DNA from: Microbulbifer salipaludis
GTDB taxonomy: Bacteria; Pseudomonadota; Gammaproteobacteria; Pseudomonadales; Cellvibrionaceae
Assembly (NCBI RefSeq): GCF_017303155.1
Contig: NZ_JAEKJR010000001.1
Span: 744,001-808,000 of the forward strand
Reading direction: 5' to 3'
DNA: 64,000 nucleotides
Position 1 is the stretch's first letter. Every line of letters begins with the position of its first letter. The position numbers and the translations under genes were made by a program. This document shows positions 27,259 through 37,252 of the stretch, in pieces. A model generated the notes under the pieces. The model did no database searches. It was not told the origin of the DNA and saw only the letters and a program-made list of their open reading frames with translations.

Positions 27259-29061
27259 ATGAGCGAAGCACTGATCGTCCTCGATCCTGCGGCAGAAAAG
27301 AGTCTGCAGCAGCAAATTCGTGAAAAACTGATCCAGGGAATTCTTTCCGGGAGTATTCCTGCCGGCCACAAAATGCCGTCGTCACGGCGCATGGCGGAAC
27401 AGCTCAGGGTGGCCCGCAATACGGTGGTGCTCGCCTATCAGCAGCTGGTGGATGACGGTTTTCTCGTGACCCGCGAGCGCAGCGGTTTCTATGTGAGCGA
27501 AACCGTCTCCCAGCAGGGCGTGATCAGCCACGGTGCCGGGGATGTTCCGCGGCAGGATGAAGATGACCGCAGTTACTGGCGCAATCACTGCAACCCGGTA
27601 TCGGTGAGCCGCCGCGCCCTGCAAAACCGCCCCGCCAACTGGCTGCAATATCCTTTCCCCTTTGTGAGTAATGAATACGACCCGCGCCTGTACCCCGGTG
27701 CGGAATGGCGGGAGTGCACCCGGGATATTTTTACCGCGCGGGAAGTGGCCCAGTGGGCCACCCTTGGCAACAACGAGGATGACCGCAATCTGGTGGAGCA
27801 GATATGTACGCGCCTGTTGCCGCGGCGGGGCATTTATGTGGAGCCCGGCCAGATACTGTTAACCAGTGGGATGGAGCAGGCCTACCACTTGCTGGGTGAG
27901 TTGTTGCTGGGCGATGAGCGCACGCTGGCGCTGGTAACACCGGCCGGCGGCGAGAGCGGTGAAATTTTTCGTCGCACCGGTGCGCGCTTGTTGTCTCTCC
28001 CCCAGGATGCGGACGGGCCTCTGGTCGAAGAGACGCTGCGGCAAGCAGACTGTATTTACCTGCAACCGAATGTCCACAATCCCACCGCGGTCACCACCAG
28101 CCTGGAGCGGCGGCGACTGCTGCTGAGGCAGGCCCGCGAACAAAAGGCGGTGGTCATCGAAAATGACTGTGACCACGATTTCTGCTACCACGGTAACCCG
28201 CTCCCGCCCCTGAAGAGCATGGATGGCGGCGGCTCGGTGATTTACCTCTACCAGTTTCCCAAGGTGATCGACCCGGGCATGCAGCTCGCGTTTGTAGTTG
28301 CGCCCAAGCCCGTTATCCAACGGTTGCGCGCGTTGCGCTATACCCTGCGCGAGCGGGTGCCTGCCCTGAACCAGCGCCTGCTGGCAAAATTTGTTGCCGC
28401 AGGGCATCTGGACGCCGCGCTGTTCAAGATTACCCAGCAGTTGAAGGAGCGCTGGTCTGCACTGGGTGAAGCGCTGATGTTCCACTTGCCGAAACTCAAG
28501 GTTCGCCGCGCCAGCTGTGGCACCGCCTGTTGGCTGGAACTCCCCGTACATATCGATCCGCTGCAGCTGCAGATTCGGGCCGAGCAGAATGGCCTGTTGC
28601 TGGAAACCATCAGTGACGGTCGTGCCGTGCGCCTTGGGTTTTCGGCAATCGACGCAGACAAGATCGAGCCCGGGGTGAAGGTGTTGGCGCAGCTGATCAG
28701 CGGAGAGCTGCATGCCGAGGAAGAAACGCTGGCACGGGCGAGCGGCCGCCACCTCACCGCCGACGACCTGCAGCGGGAAATGCCGGGGGCTATTTTTCTC
28801 GGTACTAACACCTTGGGCGAGTCGTATCGCATCGAGCTCAAGCCGGATGGCACCATGCTCGGGTATTCACGCAACGATGTGGAGATGGACGAAACCGATA
28901 CCGGGCGCTGGTGGCTCGACGGCGACCAGTGGGTGCGTCAATGGCGCAACTGGTCCTACGGGCGCAAGGCCAGCTTCCATGTGGTCACCGATGGCCACCG
29001 GATCAAGTGGTTTAATGAGGCGGGCAAACTGATCGATACCGCGATCGTGGCCAACGAATAA
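27259..29061 (+). CDS. MocR-family transcriptional regulator with an extra C-terminal domain
   Basis: A 600-residue protein from ATG 27259. N-terminal GntR winged helix (about 14-80, SGSIPAGHKMPSSRRMAEQLRV). A fold-type I aminotransferase-like domain follows (about 110-490), with PLP-binding Lys335 in YQFPKVIDPG and Asp in VIENDCDHDF. MocR proteins usually end near 470-500 residues; here about 100 more residues (about 500-600) form a W/D/G-rich block, YRIELKPDGTMLGYSRNDVE then TGRWWLDGDQWVRQWRNW, resembling the small beta-barrel DUF995 type. The added domain may bind a ligand. The target genes are unknown; the transporter-hydrolase pair lies 257 bp upstream on the same strand. Confidence 0.85.
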   Translation: MSEALIVLDPAAEKSLQQQIREKLIQGILSGSIPAGHKMPSSRRMAEQLRVARNTVVLAYQQLVDDGFLVTRERSGFYVSETVSQQGVISHGAGDVPRQDEDDRSYWRNHCNPVSVSRRALQNRPANWLQYPFPFVSNEYDPRLYPGAEWRECTRDIFTAREVAQWATLGNNEDDRNLVEQICTRLLPRRGIYVEPGQILLTSGMEQAYHLLGELLLGDERTLALVTPAGGESGEIFRRTGARLLSLPQDADGPLVEETLRQADCIYLQPNVHNPTAVTTSLERRRLLLRQAREQKAVVIENDCDHDFCYHGNPLPPLKSMDGGGSVIYLYQFPKVIDPGMQLAFVVAPKPVIQRLRALRYTLRERVPALNQRLLAKFVAAGHLDAALFKITQQLKERWSALGEALMFHLPKLKVRRASCGTACWLELPVHIDPLQLQIRAEQNGLLLETISDGRAVRLGFSAIDADKIEPGVKVLAQLISGELHAEEETLARASGRHLTADDLQREMPGAIFLGTNTLGESYRIELKPDGTMLGYSRNDVEMDETDTGRWWLDGDQWVRQWRNWSYGRKASFHVVTDGHRIKWFNEAGKLIDTAIVANE

Positions 29062-29084
29062 CGCCGGTCTTGGTCTGCGCTGGT

Positions 29085-30203
29085 TTATCCCGCGGGCTTG
29101 CGCACTTTGCGCTTGCGCCGCCGCCCGCTGTGCAGGCGCGCCAGCGCCCAGTCAATGTGCTCCTGCACCAGCGGGGTTGCCGCATCCCGGGCCTGTTCCA
29201 GTGCAGCGATGATTTCCGGGGCCGGGTCGGCATTGCCCAGCGCCACCGCCAGGTTGCGCTGCCAGCGCTCGAAGCCGATGCGGCGAATCGCCGAGCCCTC
29301 GGTCTTTTTCAGGAACTCGTCTTCCGTCCACTGAAACAGCGTCACCAGTTCCCCGTTATCCAGCCCGTGGCGGGGGTGAAAATCCGCTTCCGCGGTGGGT
29401 TTGGCGAATTTATTCCACGGGCAGATGATCTGGCAGTCGTCACATCCGAATACCCGGTTGCCCATCGGCTCGCGCAGTTCCTCGGGAATCGGGCCCTGGT
29501 TCTCGATGGTCAGGTAGGAAATACAGCGACGCGCGTCCAGCATGTAGGGGCCCGCAAACGCATCGGTGGGGCACACCTTCAGGCAGGCGGTGCACGTGCC
29601 GCACTGATTCGGTTCTGCACTGGACGTGACGGGCAGAGGCAGGTTGGTGTAAATCTCACCGAGAAAAAACCAGCTGCCCGCCTGGCTGTTGATCACCATG
29701 CAGTTTTTGCCAATCCATCCCAGCCCGGCCTTTTCCGCCAGTGCCCGCTCCATTACCGGTGCACTGTCGGTAAAGGCGCGGCCGCGGCTTTGAATACCCT
29801 GCGCATCACAGTAGCGCTCGATCTGTTGCGCCAGTTGTGCCAGTCGCTTGCGGATAAGCTTGTGATAATCACGACCGTTGGCGTAGCGCGAGACATAGGC
29901 TTTGTCCGGGCTCTTCAGGATTTTTACCGGCTGCGTATCCGGTGGCAGGTAATCCAGGCGCACACTGATTACCCGCAGGGTGCCTTCTTCCAGCAGTTCC
30001 GGTCGCCAGCGTTTTTCACCGTGGGCACCCATCCACTGCATATCGCCGTTGTAGCCAGCCTGCAGCCACTGCTGCAGGCGTTCGCCGTGCTGCTCCAGGT
30101 GGCAGTCGGTAATGCCCACCTGCTGAAAGCCGAGCTCCCGCCCCCAGCGCTGAATTTGCGCGGCGAGGTCTTGCAGGGTTTGAAGGTCGGGGGTGGCGCT
30201 CAT
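29085..30203 (-). CDS. queG: Epoxyqueuosine reductase
   Basis: A 372-residue cobalamin-dependent iron-sulfur enzyme that makes queuosine from epoxyqueuosine in tRNA (last step). Two 4Fe-4S motifs are visible: CGTCTACLKVCPTDAF and CDDCQIICPWNK. The N-terminal QueG domain includes YHKLIRKRLAQLA and GWIGKNCM. The C-terminal HEAT-like tail is seen after residue 290. The ATG at 30203 gives the standard length. It is divergent from nnrD, as in many gammaproteobacteria. Confidence 0.96.
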   Translation of the reverse strand: MSATPDLQTLQDLAAQIQRWGRELGFQQVGITDCHLEQHGERLQQWLQAGYNGDMQWMGAHGEKRWRPELLEEGTLRVISVRLDYLPPDTQPVKILKSPDKAYVSRYANGRDYHKLIRKRLAQLAQQIERYCDAQGIQSRGRAFTDSAPVMERALAEKAGLGWIGKNCMVINSQAGSWFFLGEIYTNLPLPVTSSAEPNQCGTCTACLKVCPTDAFAGPYMLDARRCISYLTIENQGPIPEELREPMGNRVFGCDDCQIICPWNKFAKPTAEADFHPRHGLDNGELVTLFQWTEDEFLKKTEGSAIRRIGFERWQRNLAVALGNADPAPEIIAALEQARDAATPLVQEHIDWALARLHSGRRRKRKVRKPAG

Positions 30204-30380
30204 GAAAAAGGGATGACCCTGTGTGCGGCGAATCGTGGGTTGAGGCGGTATAATTGCCGGTATTTTGCCACAGTTTAAAAATTGACCACAGAACCTGAGC
30301 GCAAAAGGTGAAACTAGCCACAGGGCTTGCTCACTGCGCTTGGCCATCGTCATCGCCAACATCGGAACGCAGTAACTATC

Positions 30381-31898
30381 ATGGACAGTCAGACCACCGC
30401 CGCCCACCCGCCTGTTTCGGCCCCGCAATCTCTCTACAGTGCGGAGGCTGTGCGCCAGCTGGATCAGCTGGTTATCAGCCAGCAGCAGATCCCCGGCCTT
30501 GCACTGATGAAGCGCGCCGGTCGCGCGGCCTATGACAGCCTGCGCAGCCGCTGGCCCGACCTGGCGGCGATCCAGGTGTTTTGTGGTGGCGGCAACAATG
30601 GCGGAGACGGCTATGTGATCGCCGGGCTTGCCGCCCAGCGACAGATTCCCGTCACCGTGTATATGGCCGTGCCCGCCGAAAAGCTGCAGGGCGAGGCGCT
30701 GGAAGCCTACCGTTTTGCCGAGCGCGAGGGTGCCACCCTGGTGTCGAGTCTGGAAGCCTTACCGCCGGTGGAGAAAAATACCGTGCTGGTGGATGCGCTA
30801 CTGGGGACCGGTTTCAGTGGTTCCCTGCGGGCGCCGATGGACAGTGCCATTGAGCACATTAATGCGGCGGCAGCGCCGGTGCTGTCAGTGGACCTGCCGT
30901 CCGGCCTGCATGCGGACAGCGGCACCGCCGATAGCGGTGCGGTGGCGGCGGATGTGACCATCACGTTTATTGGTCGCAAGGCCGGCCTGTATCTGGGCCG
31001 CGGCCCCGCGCTCACCGGAGACGTGGTCTTTGACGATCTGGGTGCGGCGCCGGCTATTTACCCGCAGGTGCCGGCGTTGCTGGCGCGGCACAATGGCGAC
31101 AGCCTGGAGCGCCTGTTGCCGCGCCCTGTCGACAGCTACAAAAACCAGTTTGGCCATGTGCTGGTGGTCGGCGGTGACCACGGCTTTGGTGGCGCGGCCT
31201 TGATGGCGGCAGAGGCCACCGCCCGCGCCGGCGCCGGATTGATCTCGCTCGCGTCGCGCCCGGAGCATGTGGCCGCGGTGCTGACCCGCTGCCCGGAGGT
31301 AATGGCACATCCGGTGGTGTCCGGCCAGGAGCTGGAGCCACTGCTGGAGGCGCCGGATGTGATTGCGGTTGGCCCGGGGCTGGGCAAAAGCCCGTGGAGC
31401 GAACAACTGCTGGCACGCGCCGGCCGCGCCCGGGCCAAACTGGTGCTGGATGCGGACGCGTTGAATATTCTCGCCGGCGGTCGGGTACTGGCAGGCGTGC
31501 AGCGCGACGACTGGGTGCTCACCCCGCATGTTGGCGAGGCGGCGCGCCTGTTGGGTGTGTCCACTACCGAGGTCAGTGCCGACCGCGTGGCGGCAGCGAA
31601 AGCCATTCAGCAAAAATTCAGTGGCGTCGTGATACTTAAAGGGTCCGGCACACTGATCGCCCACAGCGAGGGTGTGGAACTGATCAACAGCGGCAATCCG
31701 GGCATGGCCTCCGGCGGCATGGGTGACCTGTTGACCGGTGTGATCGCCGCGTTACTTGGGCAGGGCATGGCGCCGCCCGCGGCGGCACGGCTGGCGGTAT
31801 GGCTGCACGGCGAGGCCGGCAACCGCGCGGCGCAGGATGGCCAGCGCGGCCTGCTCGCCACTGACCTGCTGCCACATATCCGCGCGCTGGTGGATTGA
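30381..31898 (+). CDS. nnrD: Bifunctional NAD(P)HX epimerase / dehydratase
   Basis: A 505-residue fusion that repairs hydrated NADH and NADPH. The YjeF_N epimerase (about 1-215) contains CGGGNNGGDGYVIA; the C-terminal ADP-dependent dehydratase (carbohydrate-kinase fold, about 225-505) contains KNQFGHVLVVGGDHGFGGAA, VGPGLG, and NPGMASGGMGDLLTG. The start at 30381 fits the family. First gene of the plus run nnrD-tsaE-amiB. Confidence 0.96.
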   Translation: MDSQTTAAHPPVSAPQSLYSAEAVRQLDQLVISQQQIPGLALMKRAGRAAYDSLRSRWPDLAAIQVFCGGGNNGGDGYVIAGLAAQRQIPVTVYMAVPAEKLQGEALEAYRFAEREGATLVSSLEALPPVEKNTVLVDALLGTGFSGSLRAPMDSAIEHINAAAAPVLSVDLPSGLHADSGTADSGAVAADVTITFIGRKAGLYLGRGPALTGDVVFDDLGAAPAIYPQVPALLARHNGDSLERLLPRPVDSYKNQFGHVLVVGGDHGFGGAALMAAEATARAGAGLISLASRPEHVAAVLTRCPEVMAHPVVSGQELEPLLEAPDVIAVGPGLGKSPWSEQLLARAGRARAKLVLDADALNILAGGRVLAGVQRDDWVLTPHVGEAARLLGVSTTEVSADRVAAAKAIQQKFSGVVILKGSGTLIAHSEGVELINSGNPGMASGGMGDLLTGVIAALLGQGMAPPAAARLAVWLHGEAGNRAAQDGQRGLLATDLLPHIRALVD

Positions 31899-31934
31899 GA
31901 GTTTGTCCGAAGGATTTGTTCGAGGGATGTCGTT

Positions 31935-32447
31935 GTGAGCACACTGCCTGTGGATAAAACCCTGTATCTCGCCGACGAGGCCGCCACCGTGGCGGCTGGC
32001 GAGTCGCTGGGCAAAGCCTGTGCGGCCAGTGGCCTGAGTGCCGGCCTGGTGATTTTTCTTGGCGGCCAGCTGGGTGCCGGCAAGACCACGTTCAGCCGTG
32101 GGGTGTTGCGCGCGTTAGGTCACCGCGGTGCGGTAAAAAGTCCGACGTATACTCTGGTGGAGCCTTACGAGTTTGCCCCCGGCAGCGAAGGCGAGCGCCG
32201 GGTTTATCATTTTGATCTTTATCGCCTGGGCGATGCGGAAGAACTGGAGTATATGGGGGTGCGCGACTACTTTGGCCCGGGCAGCCTCAGTCTGGTGGAG
32301 TGGTCAGAGCGCGGCGCCGGGGTATTGCCGCCCCCGGATATGGAGCTGACCCTGCAGCTCAAGGGCGAGGGTCGTGCACTGAAACTGGTGGCGCTGAGCG
32401 AAGCGGGCGCGGCGGTACTGAAAGGGGCGGACTTCCCACGGGATTGA
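31935..32447 (+). CDS. tsaE: tRNA threonylcarbamoyladenosine synthesis ATPase TsaE
   Basis: A 170-residue P-loop protein from GTG 31935. Walker A is GQLGAGKTTFSRG (about 43-55); switch and Walker B-like parts are KSPTYTLVEPY and VYHFDLYRL. It works with TsaB and TsaD in forming t6A37 on ANN-decoding tRNAs. It lies between nnrD and amiB as usual. Confidence 0.95.
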   Translation: MSTLPVDKTLYLADEAATVAAGESLGKACAASGLSAGLVIFLGGQLGAGKTTFSRGVLRALGHRGAVKSPTYTLVEPYEFAPGSEGERRVYHFDLYRLGDAEELEYMGVRDYFGPGSLSLVEWSERGAGVLPPPDMELTLQLKGEGRALKLVALSEAGAAVLKGADFPRD

Positions 32448-32502
32448 TACACTGGGGAGAGTGGTTGGGGCCGAATGGCATAGATTCCACAGGGCAATAA
32501 TA

Positions 32503-33876
32503 ATGAGCGGAGCAAGGTTGCCAGTGCGACTGACAGCAAAATTGACTGCAACAAATTGGGACTTCAGGCTCGTCGCCCTGTTGCTGGCGGCGCTGGTTAT
32601 GCTGCCGGCGGCCGTGGCCAACAGCGCAGAAGTCGAAGGGGTGCGCCTGTGGCGTGCTCCGGATCACACCCGCCTGGTGTTCGATCTTAACGGCCCCGCC
32701 GAGCACAAACTGTTCACGCTCACCAACCCGGATCGCGTGGTTATCGACGTGAGTGGCGCCAGGCTGTCCACCGGCATCGAGGATCTGCCACTGGCGGATA
32801 CACCCATCGCGGGCGTGCGCCATGCGGTGCAGAACAATCGCGACCTGCGTGTGGTGCTGGACCTCAAGCAACCGGTCAATCCCCGCAGCTTCGCCCTGCG
32901 CCGCCACCAACAGCTCCCCGACCGGCTGGTAATTGACCTGCACGACCGGGGTAAGGTGGAAGAAAAAACTATCGAGCAGGTGCAGGTGGTCAGCGGCAAG
33001 CGCGATATCGTTGTTGCCATTGATGCCGGCCACGGTGGTGAGGACCCGGGCGCGCTCGGTCCCGGTGGCCTGCGCGAAAAAGACGTGGTGCTGGCCATCT
33101 CCCGCTACCTGCAAAAGTCCATCGATGCACGCCCCGGCTTTACCGCCAAACTGGTGCGCACCGGTGATTACTACATTCCCCTGCGCGATCGGGTGAAAAA
33201 AGGGCGGGAACTGCGTGCGGATCTGTTTGTGTCGATTCACGCGGATGCCTTCACCCGCAAGGATGCGCGCGGTGCCGGCGTTTATGCGGTGTCCTCGCGC
33301 GGTGCCACCAGTGAGACGGCGCGGTTTCTCGCACAGCGGGAAAACGAATCCGACCTCATCGGCGGTGCTGGCAGCCTGAGCCTCAGCGACAAGGACGACA
33401 CCCTCGCCGGTGTACTGCTGGACCTGGCGATGACCGCCACCATGAATGCGAGCCTGGATATTGGCAGCAGTGTGCTCAGCTCCCTGGGCAGTTTCACCCA
33501 CCTGCACAAAAAGAAAGTCGAGCAGGCGAACTTCTCCGTATTGCGCAATCCGGATGTGCCCTCGATTCTGGTAGAGACCGGCTTTATCACCAATCCTCAG
33601 GAAGCCCGTCGCCTGCGCGACCCGTCGTTCCAGAAGCGCATGGCGGAGAAGCTCGGCGACGGTATCGCCGCCCACTTCACCGCCCGCCCACCGGCGGATA
33701 GCTGGCTTGCAGCCAATGCCAATCGTATCGACCGCAAGCATCGAATCTTGCGGGGTGATACCCTGTCCGGCATCGCCGCCCGCTACAACATCTCGGTGGC
33801 CGACCTGAAGCGGGCCAACGGCATGCGCACCACGATGATCCGGGTGGGTCAGACGCTGACTATCCCGTCTAGTTGA
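32503..33876 (+). CDS. amiB: N-acetylmuramoyl-L-alanine amidase AmiB
   Basis: A 457-residue periplasmic amidase that splits daughter cells. Signal peptide (hydrophobic 22-36), AMIN septal-targeting domain (about 45-150), Amidase_3 zinc catalytic domain (about 168-395, AIDAGHGGEDPGALG and VETGFITNPQEARRL), and one LysM domain at 410-457 (HRILRGDTLSGIAARYN). Enzymes of this kind are activated by EnvC, which is encoded at 10.4 kb. Confidence 0.94.
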   Translation: MSGARLPVRLTAKLTATNWDFRLVALLLAALVMLPAAVANSAEVEGVRLWRAPDHTRLVFDLNGPAEHKLFTLTNPDRVVIDVSGARLSTGIEDLPLADTPIAGVRHAVQNNRDLRVVLDLKQPVNPRSFALRRHQQLPDRLVIDLHDRGKVEEKTIEQVQVVSGKRDIVVAIDAGHGGEDPGALGPGGLREKDVVLAISRYLQKSIDARPGFTAKLVRTGDYYIPLRDRVKKGRELRADLFVSIHADAFTRKDARGAGVYAVSSRGATSETARFLAQRENESDLIGGAGSLSLSDKDDTLAGVLLDLAMTATMNASLDIGSSVLSSLGSFTHLHKKKVEQANFSVLRNPDVPSILVETGFITNPQEARRLRDPSFQKRMAEKLGDGIAAHFTARPPADSWLAANANRIDRKHRILRGDTLSGIAARYNISVADLKRANGMRTTMIRVGQTLTIPSS

Positions 33877-33920
33877 GTGTCGTGGTTCCGCACTGCGGCA
33901 GCGGAGGTCGTTTTACCTTC

Positions 33921-33980
33921 GGTGGCGGCAGGCTACTGGGAATGGCTTTTCAAAACCGCTACCCGGTGCTCCTGCGCCAC
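33921..33980. repeat. Short inverted repeat element before mutL (family element 3)
   Basis: Imperfect arms 33922-33940 and 33961-33980 surround a T/A-rich centre. Its 15-mer at 33946-33960 is the exact inverse of 6777-6791 in family element 1, and its right arm matches 6795-6815 at about 19 of 21 positions. It looks like a shortened copy of that element. Confidence 0.7.
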
Positions 33981-34050
33981 AACAATTCACTAGAACTCCG
34001 AAAGCGTGGCCCCGGAATAGCTCCGGGCCAGCGGTAAGTACAAGACCCCG

Positions 34051-35949
34051 ATGCCAGAAAATATCCAGCTACTTTCCCCAAGACTCGCCAACCAGATCGC
34101 CGCCGGTGAGGTGGTTGAGCGTCCGGCTTCCGTGATCAAGGAGTTGCTGGAAAACAGCCTCGATGCCGGAGCTACACGGCTGGAAGTCGACCTGGACGCT
34201 GGTGGGGTGAAGCGCATCATGGTGCGCGACAATGGCAAGGGCATCGAAAAGGATGACCTGCACCTGGCCCTCGCCCGTCACGCCACCTCGAAAATTCACG
34301 CACTCGAAGATCTCGAAGCGGTTGCCACCCTCGGCTTTCGCGGCGAGGCCTTGGCCAGTATTTCCTCTGTGGCCCGCCTCACGCTGACCAGCAGCCGCGA
34401 TGACTCCGGCAAGGGCTGGGTGGTATCTGCCGAGGGGCGCGAAATGGAAACCCAGCTTGCGCCTGCCGCCCATCCCCGTGGCACCACGGTGGAGGTGCGG
34501 GACCTGTTCTTTAACACCCCCGCGCGCCGGAAATTCCTGCGTACCGAAAAGACCGAATTCAATCGCGTCGATGAAACCATCAAGCGCCTTGCCCTGTCGC
34601 GGTTCGACGTGTCGATCAGTCTGCGCCACAACGGCAAAGGTGTGCACAACCTGCGCGGTGGCACCAGTCGCGCAGAAATGGAGCGGCGTGTGGCCCAGTT
34701 GTGTGGGCCGGCGTTTATGCAAAATGCGCTGCATATCGAAATGGAGCGCAATGGCTTGCGCTTGTGGGGGTGGGTGGCGGAGCCCGCGTTTTCCCGCTCC
34801 CAGGCTGACCTGCAGTTTTTCTACGTCAACGGCCGCGCGATCCGCGACCGTGTGGTGAGCCACGCAGTGCGGCGCGCCTTCGCCGATGTGCTGTATCACG
34901 GCCGGCATCCGGCCTTTGTGCTGTACCTGGAGCTGGATCCGGCCTCGGTGGATGTGAATGTGCACCCCACCAAACACGAGGTGCGCTTCCGCGACAGCCG
35001 CCTGGTGCACGACTTCCTGTTTGGTTCCCTGCACCGCGCCCTGGCCGATGTGCGCCCGGGTCAGAATGACGAGCACGAAGCGGTTTCGCCGCAGATCTCC
35101 GGGGTAGCCGCCGGCGAATTTGCCGGGCAGGAGCGAATGGCGCTGGCCTCGGCGCCGTCGCCCTCGACGTCCGCGCCATCCGCGGGGTTTGCCGGTCAGG
35201 GATTTGGTACAGCGTCCTCTCCGCAACGCATCCAGCAGCAGATGCAGGGCTATGGTGCACTGCACCAGCCCCATAGCGGCGGTGTGCAGGAGGCGCCTGC
35301 GGGTGCCGTGGCGACGCCACTGGCGGGCGGGCAGCCGTCGATGCCGGCGGAAGCGGACAGCGAGGCGCCACCGCTGGGGTTTGCCGTGGCCCAGCTGCAC
35401 GGTATCTATATTCTTTCCCAGAACCAGCACGGCATGGTGGTGGTGGATATGCACGCGGCACATGAGCGTATCGTGTACGAAAATATGAAAGCCGCCCACG
35501 CCGCCGGTGGCATTCAGGCGCAGCCGTTGCTGGTGCCGGTCAGTCTGGCAGTCAGTGAACGCGAGGCGGACTGTTTCGAAGAGCGTGAGGAAGTGTTCAC
35601 TTCCCTCGGCTTTGTGTTGCAGCGCGCCGGGCCGGAAACCCTGATGGTGCGGCAGGTGCCCAGCATGCTGCACGGTGCACCGGTGGAGCAGCTGGTGCGG
35701 GATGTGCTGTCGGACCTGCTGGCAGAGGGCAGCAGCGATCGCATTGGCAACCAGATCAATGAGATCCTTTCCACCATGGCCTGTCACGGTTCCGTGCGCG
35801 CCAATCGCAAGCTGACCATCCCGGAGATGAATGCATTGTTGCGGGATATGGAGCGCACCGAACGCAGCGGGCAGTGCAACCACGGTCGGCCCACCTGGAC
35901 CCAGGTGAAACTGTCCGATATGGATAAGTGGTTTATGCGCGGCCAATAA
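34051..35949 (+). CDS. mutL: DNA mismatch repair protein MutL
   Basis: A 632-residue GHL-ATPase dimer. N-terminal ATPase motifs: [31 protein letters not shown] variable Gln/Pro/Ala-rich linker lies at about 335-440. The C-terminal dimerisation domain keeps endonuclease-type motifs: [12 protein letters not shown] (the DQHA-x2-E-x4-E pattern with Gln replaced by Met), [12 protein letters not shown] and CNHGRPT. The enzyme is therefore probably a nicking MutL, as in Pseudomonas, unlike E. coli MutL which relies on MutH. Confidence 0.96.
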   Translation: MPENIQLLSPRLANQIAAGEVVERPASVIKELLENSLDAGATRLEVDLDAGGVKRIMVRDNGKGIEKDDLHLALARHATSKIHALEDLEAVATLGFRGEALASISSVARLTLTSSRDDSGKGWVVSAEGREMETQLAPAAHPRGTTVEVRDLFFNTPARRKFLRTEKTEFNRVDETIKRLALSRFDVSISLRHNGKGVHNLRGGTSRAEMERRVAQLCGPAFMQNALHIEMERNGLRLWGWVAEPAFSRSQADLQFFYVNGRAIRDRVVSHAVRRAFADVLYHGRHPAFVLYLELDPASVDVNVHPTKHEVRFRDSRLVHDFLFGSLHRALADVRPGQNDEHEAVSPQISGVAAGEFAGQERMALASAPSPSTSAPSAGFAGQGFGTASSPQRIQQQMQGYGALHQPHSGGVQEAPAGAVATPLAGGQPSMPAEADSEAPPLGFAVAQLHGIYILSQNQHGMVVVDMHAAHERIVYENMKAAHAAGGIQAQPLLVPVSLAVSEREADCFEEREEVFTSLGFVLQRAGPETLMVRQVPSMLHGAPVEQLVRDVLSDLLAEGSSDRIGNQINEILSTMACHGSVRANRKLTIPEMNALLRDMERTERSGQCNHGRPTWTQVKLSDMDKWFMRGQ

Positions 35950-35950
35950 T

Positions 35951-36108
35951 GGACGCCTTCATAAACCTACTGCGCGGATGCCTGGCGGCGTCCGGCGGTA
36001 CTGGTGCGCCAGCCCGGTCGAATGCTCATGTATAGCGAATACATTCCGCTGCCTGCGTTCCGGCGGCCACCACCAGGCACCCGCTCGCTACGGTTTCTAA
36101 AGGCGTCC
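35951..36108. repeat. Inverted repeat element between mutL and miaA (possible family element 4)
   Basis: Arms 35951-35966 and 36093-36108 match at 14 of 16 positions. The interior has further GC-rich partial dyads and a small ATGTAT/ATACAT hairpin near 36026-36046. The right arm ends 2 bp before the miaA ATG and supplies the AGG that may serve as its ribosome-binding site. Its edges differ from elements 1-3, so family membership is uncertain. Confidence 0.6.
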
Positions 36109-36110
36109 AA

Positions 36111-37073
36111 ATGCAAATAAACCCCGCGCGCCCCCGCGCTATCTTTCTGATGGGGCCCACTGCCTCGGGCAAGACCGACCTGGCGATGGCGATCAGCGAC
36201 CACTTGCCGGTGGAGTTGATCAGCGTGGATTCGGCGCTGGTGTACCGCGGCCTGGATATCGGCTCGGCAAAGCCGACACCGGAGGAGCTCGCCAGATACC
36301 CCCATCACCTGATCGATATCTGCGATCCGGCGGAAAGCTACTCCGCAGGCCGCTTTCGCCAGGACGCCCTGAAGGTAATGGCCGAGATCAGCGGGCGCGG
36401 AAAGATTCCGCTGCTGGTGGGCGGAACCATGTTGTATTTCAAGGCTCTATTGCAGGGCATGGCAGAGATGCCTCAGGCGGACCCGGCGTTTCGCGCGGCC
36501 ATTGAGGCGCGCGCAGAAAAAGAAGGCTGGCCAGCACTGCATGCCGAACTGGCACAAGTAGACCCGGCAATGGCAGCAGAGCTGCACCCCAATCACTCGG
36601 TGCGTATCGAGCGGGCGCTGGAGGTTTACCACCTGTCGGGCAAGACCATGACCGAACTCCGGGCCGCGCAGCAGAGCGATTCTCTGCACACCCAATACGC
36701 AATTCAGCAGTTGGCGATCGTGCCCACAGACCGGTCCCTATTGCACAAGCGCATCGCCCTGCGTTTCGAGCGCATGCTGGAAAATGGGTTTATCGAGGAA
36801 GTGCAGGCGCTGCGCGCCCGCGGTGACCTGCACCGTGATCTGCCGGCGATCCGCGCGGTGGGATACCGGCAGGTGTGGGAGTATCTCGACGGTGAGATGG
36901 ATTACCCGCAGATGGTCGAGGCGGGCATTGCCGCCACGCGCCAGTTGGCCAAACGTCAGCTCACCTGGTTGCGACGGTGGCCGGACCTGCAGTGCATCGA
37001 TGCACAGCAGTCTGGCGGCAAAGTGCGCAAAATTGACGAAATGTTGGCAGAGGCCTTGAAATTTCTCGGTTGA
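36111..37073 (+). CDS. miaA: tRNA dimethylallyltransferase
   Basis: A 320-residue P-loop enzyme that isopentenylates A37 of tRNAs reading UNN codons. Motifs: [11 protein letters not shown] (about 12-22), [31 protein letters not shown] and, near the end, [14 protein letters not shown]. Order mutL-miaA-hfq-hflX is the universal gammaproteobacterial arrangement. A terminator at 37129 separates it from hfq. Confidence 0.97.
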   Translation: MQINPARPRAIFLMGPTASGKTDLAMAISDHLPVELISVDSALVYRGLDIGSAKPTPEELARYPHHLIDICDPAESYSAGRFRQDALKVMAEISGRGKIPLLVGGTMLYFKALLQGMAEMPQADPAFRAAIEARAEKEGWPALHAELAQVDPAMAAELHPNHSVRIERALEVYHLSGKTMTELRAAQQSDSLHTQYAIQQLAIVPTDRSLLHKRIALRFERMLENGFIEEVQALRARGDLHRDLPAIRAVGYRQVWEYLDGEMDYPQMVEAGIAATRQLAKRQLTWLRRWPDLQCIDAQQSGGKVRKIDEMLAEALKFLG

Positions 37074-37128
37074 GCAGCCATAACGTGAGTGGGCTGGTGT
37101 ATCCAGCCCTGTTCAGTCAGTTATTCAC

Positions 37129-37156
37129 AGAGCCTGTTCAATTTTGGCTCTTTTTT
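37129..37156 (+). terminator. Intrinsic terminator between miaA and hfq
   Basis: Stem AGAGCC/GGCTCT (37129-37134, 37146-37151) with a run of T to 37156. It suggests hfq has its own promoter in the 97 bp that follow, though no consensus promoter was found. Confidence 0.75.
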
Positions 37157-37252
37157 ATACGCCGCATCACCATGGCCGTTTTTTAGTCCGCGGGTTTCGC
37201 GGGCGCGATCGTGCGTCATCTGGCGACTTATCTTTTGGCAAGGAGAAAAAAG

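Noticed and set aside
30249..30254. TATAAT as nnrD promoter
   Set aside because: No acceptable -35 at 16-18 bp and it lies 126 bp from the start; chance match cannot be excluded.
34069..35946. A 625-codon minus-strand frame opposite mutL
   Set aside because: Shadow frame; MutL is complete on the plus strand.
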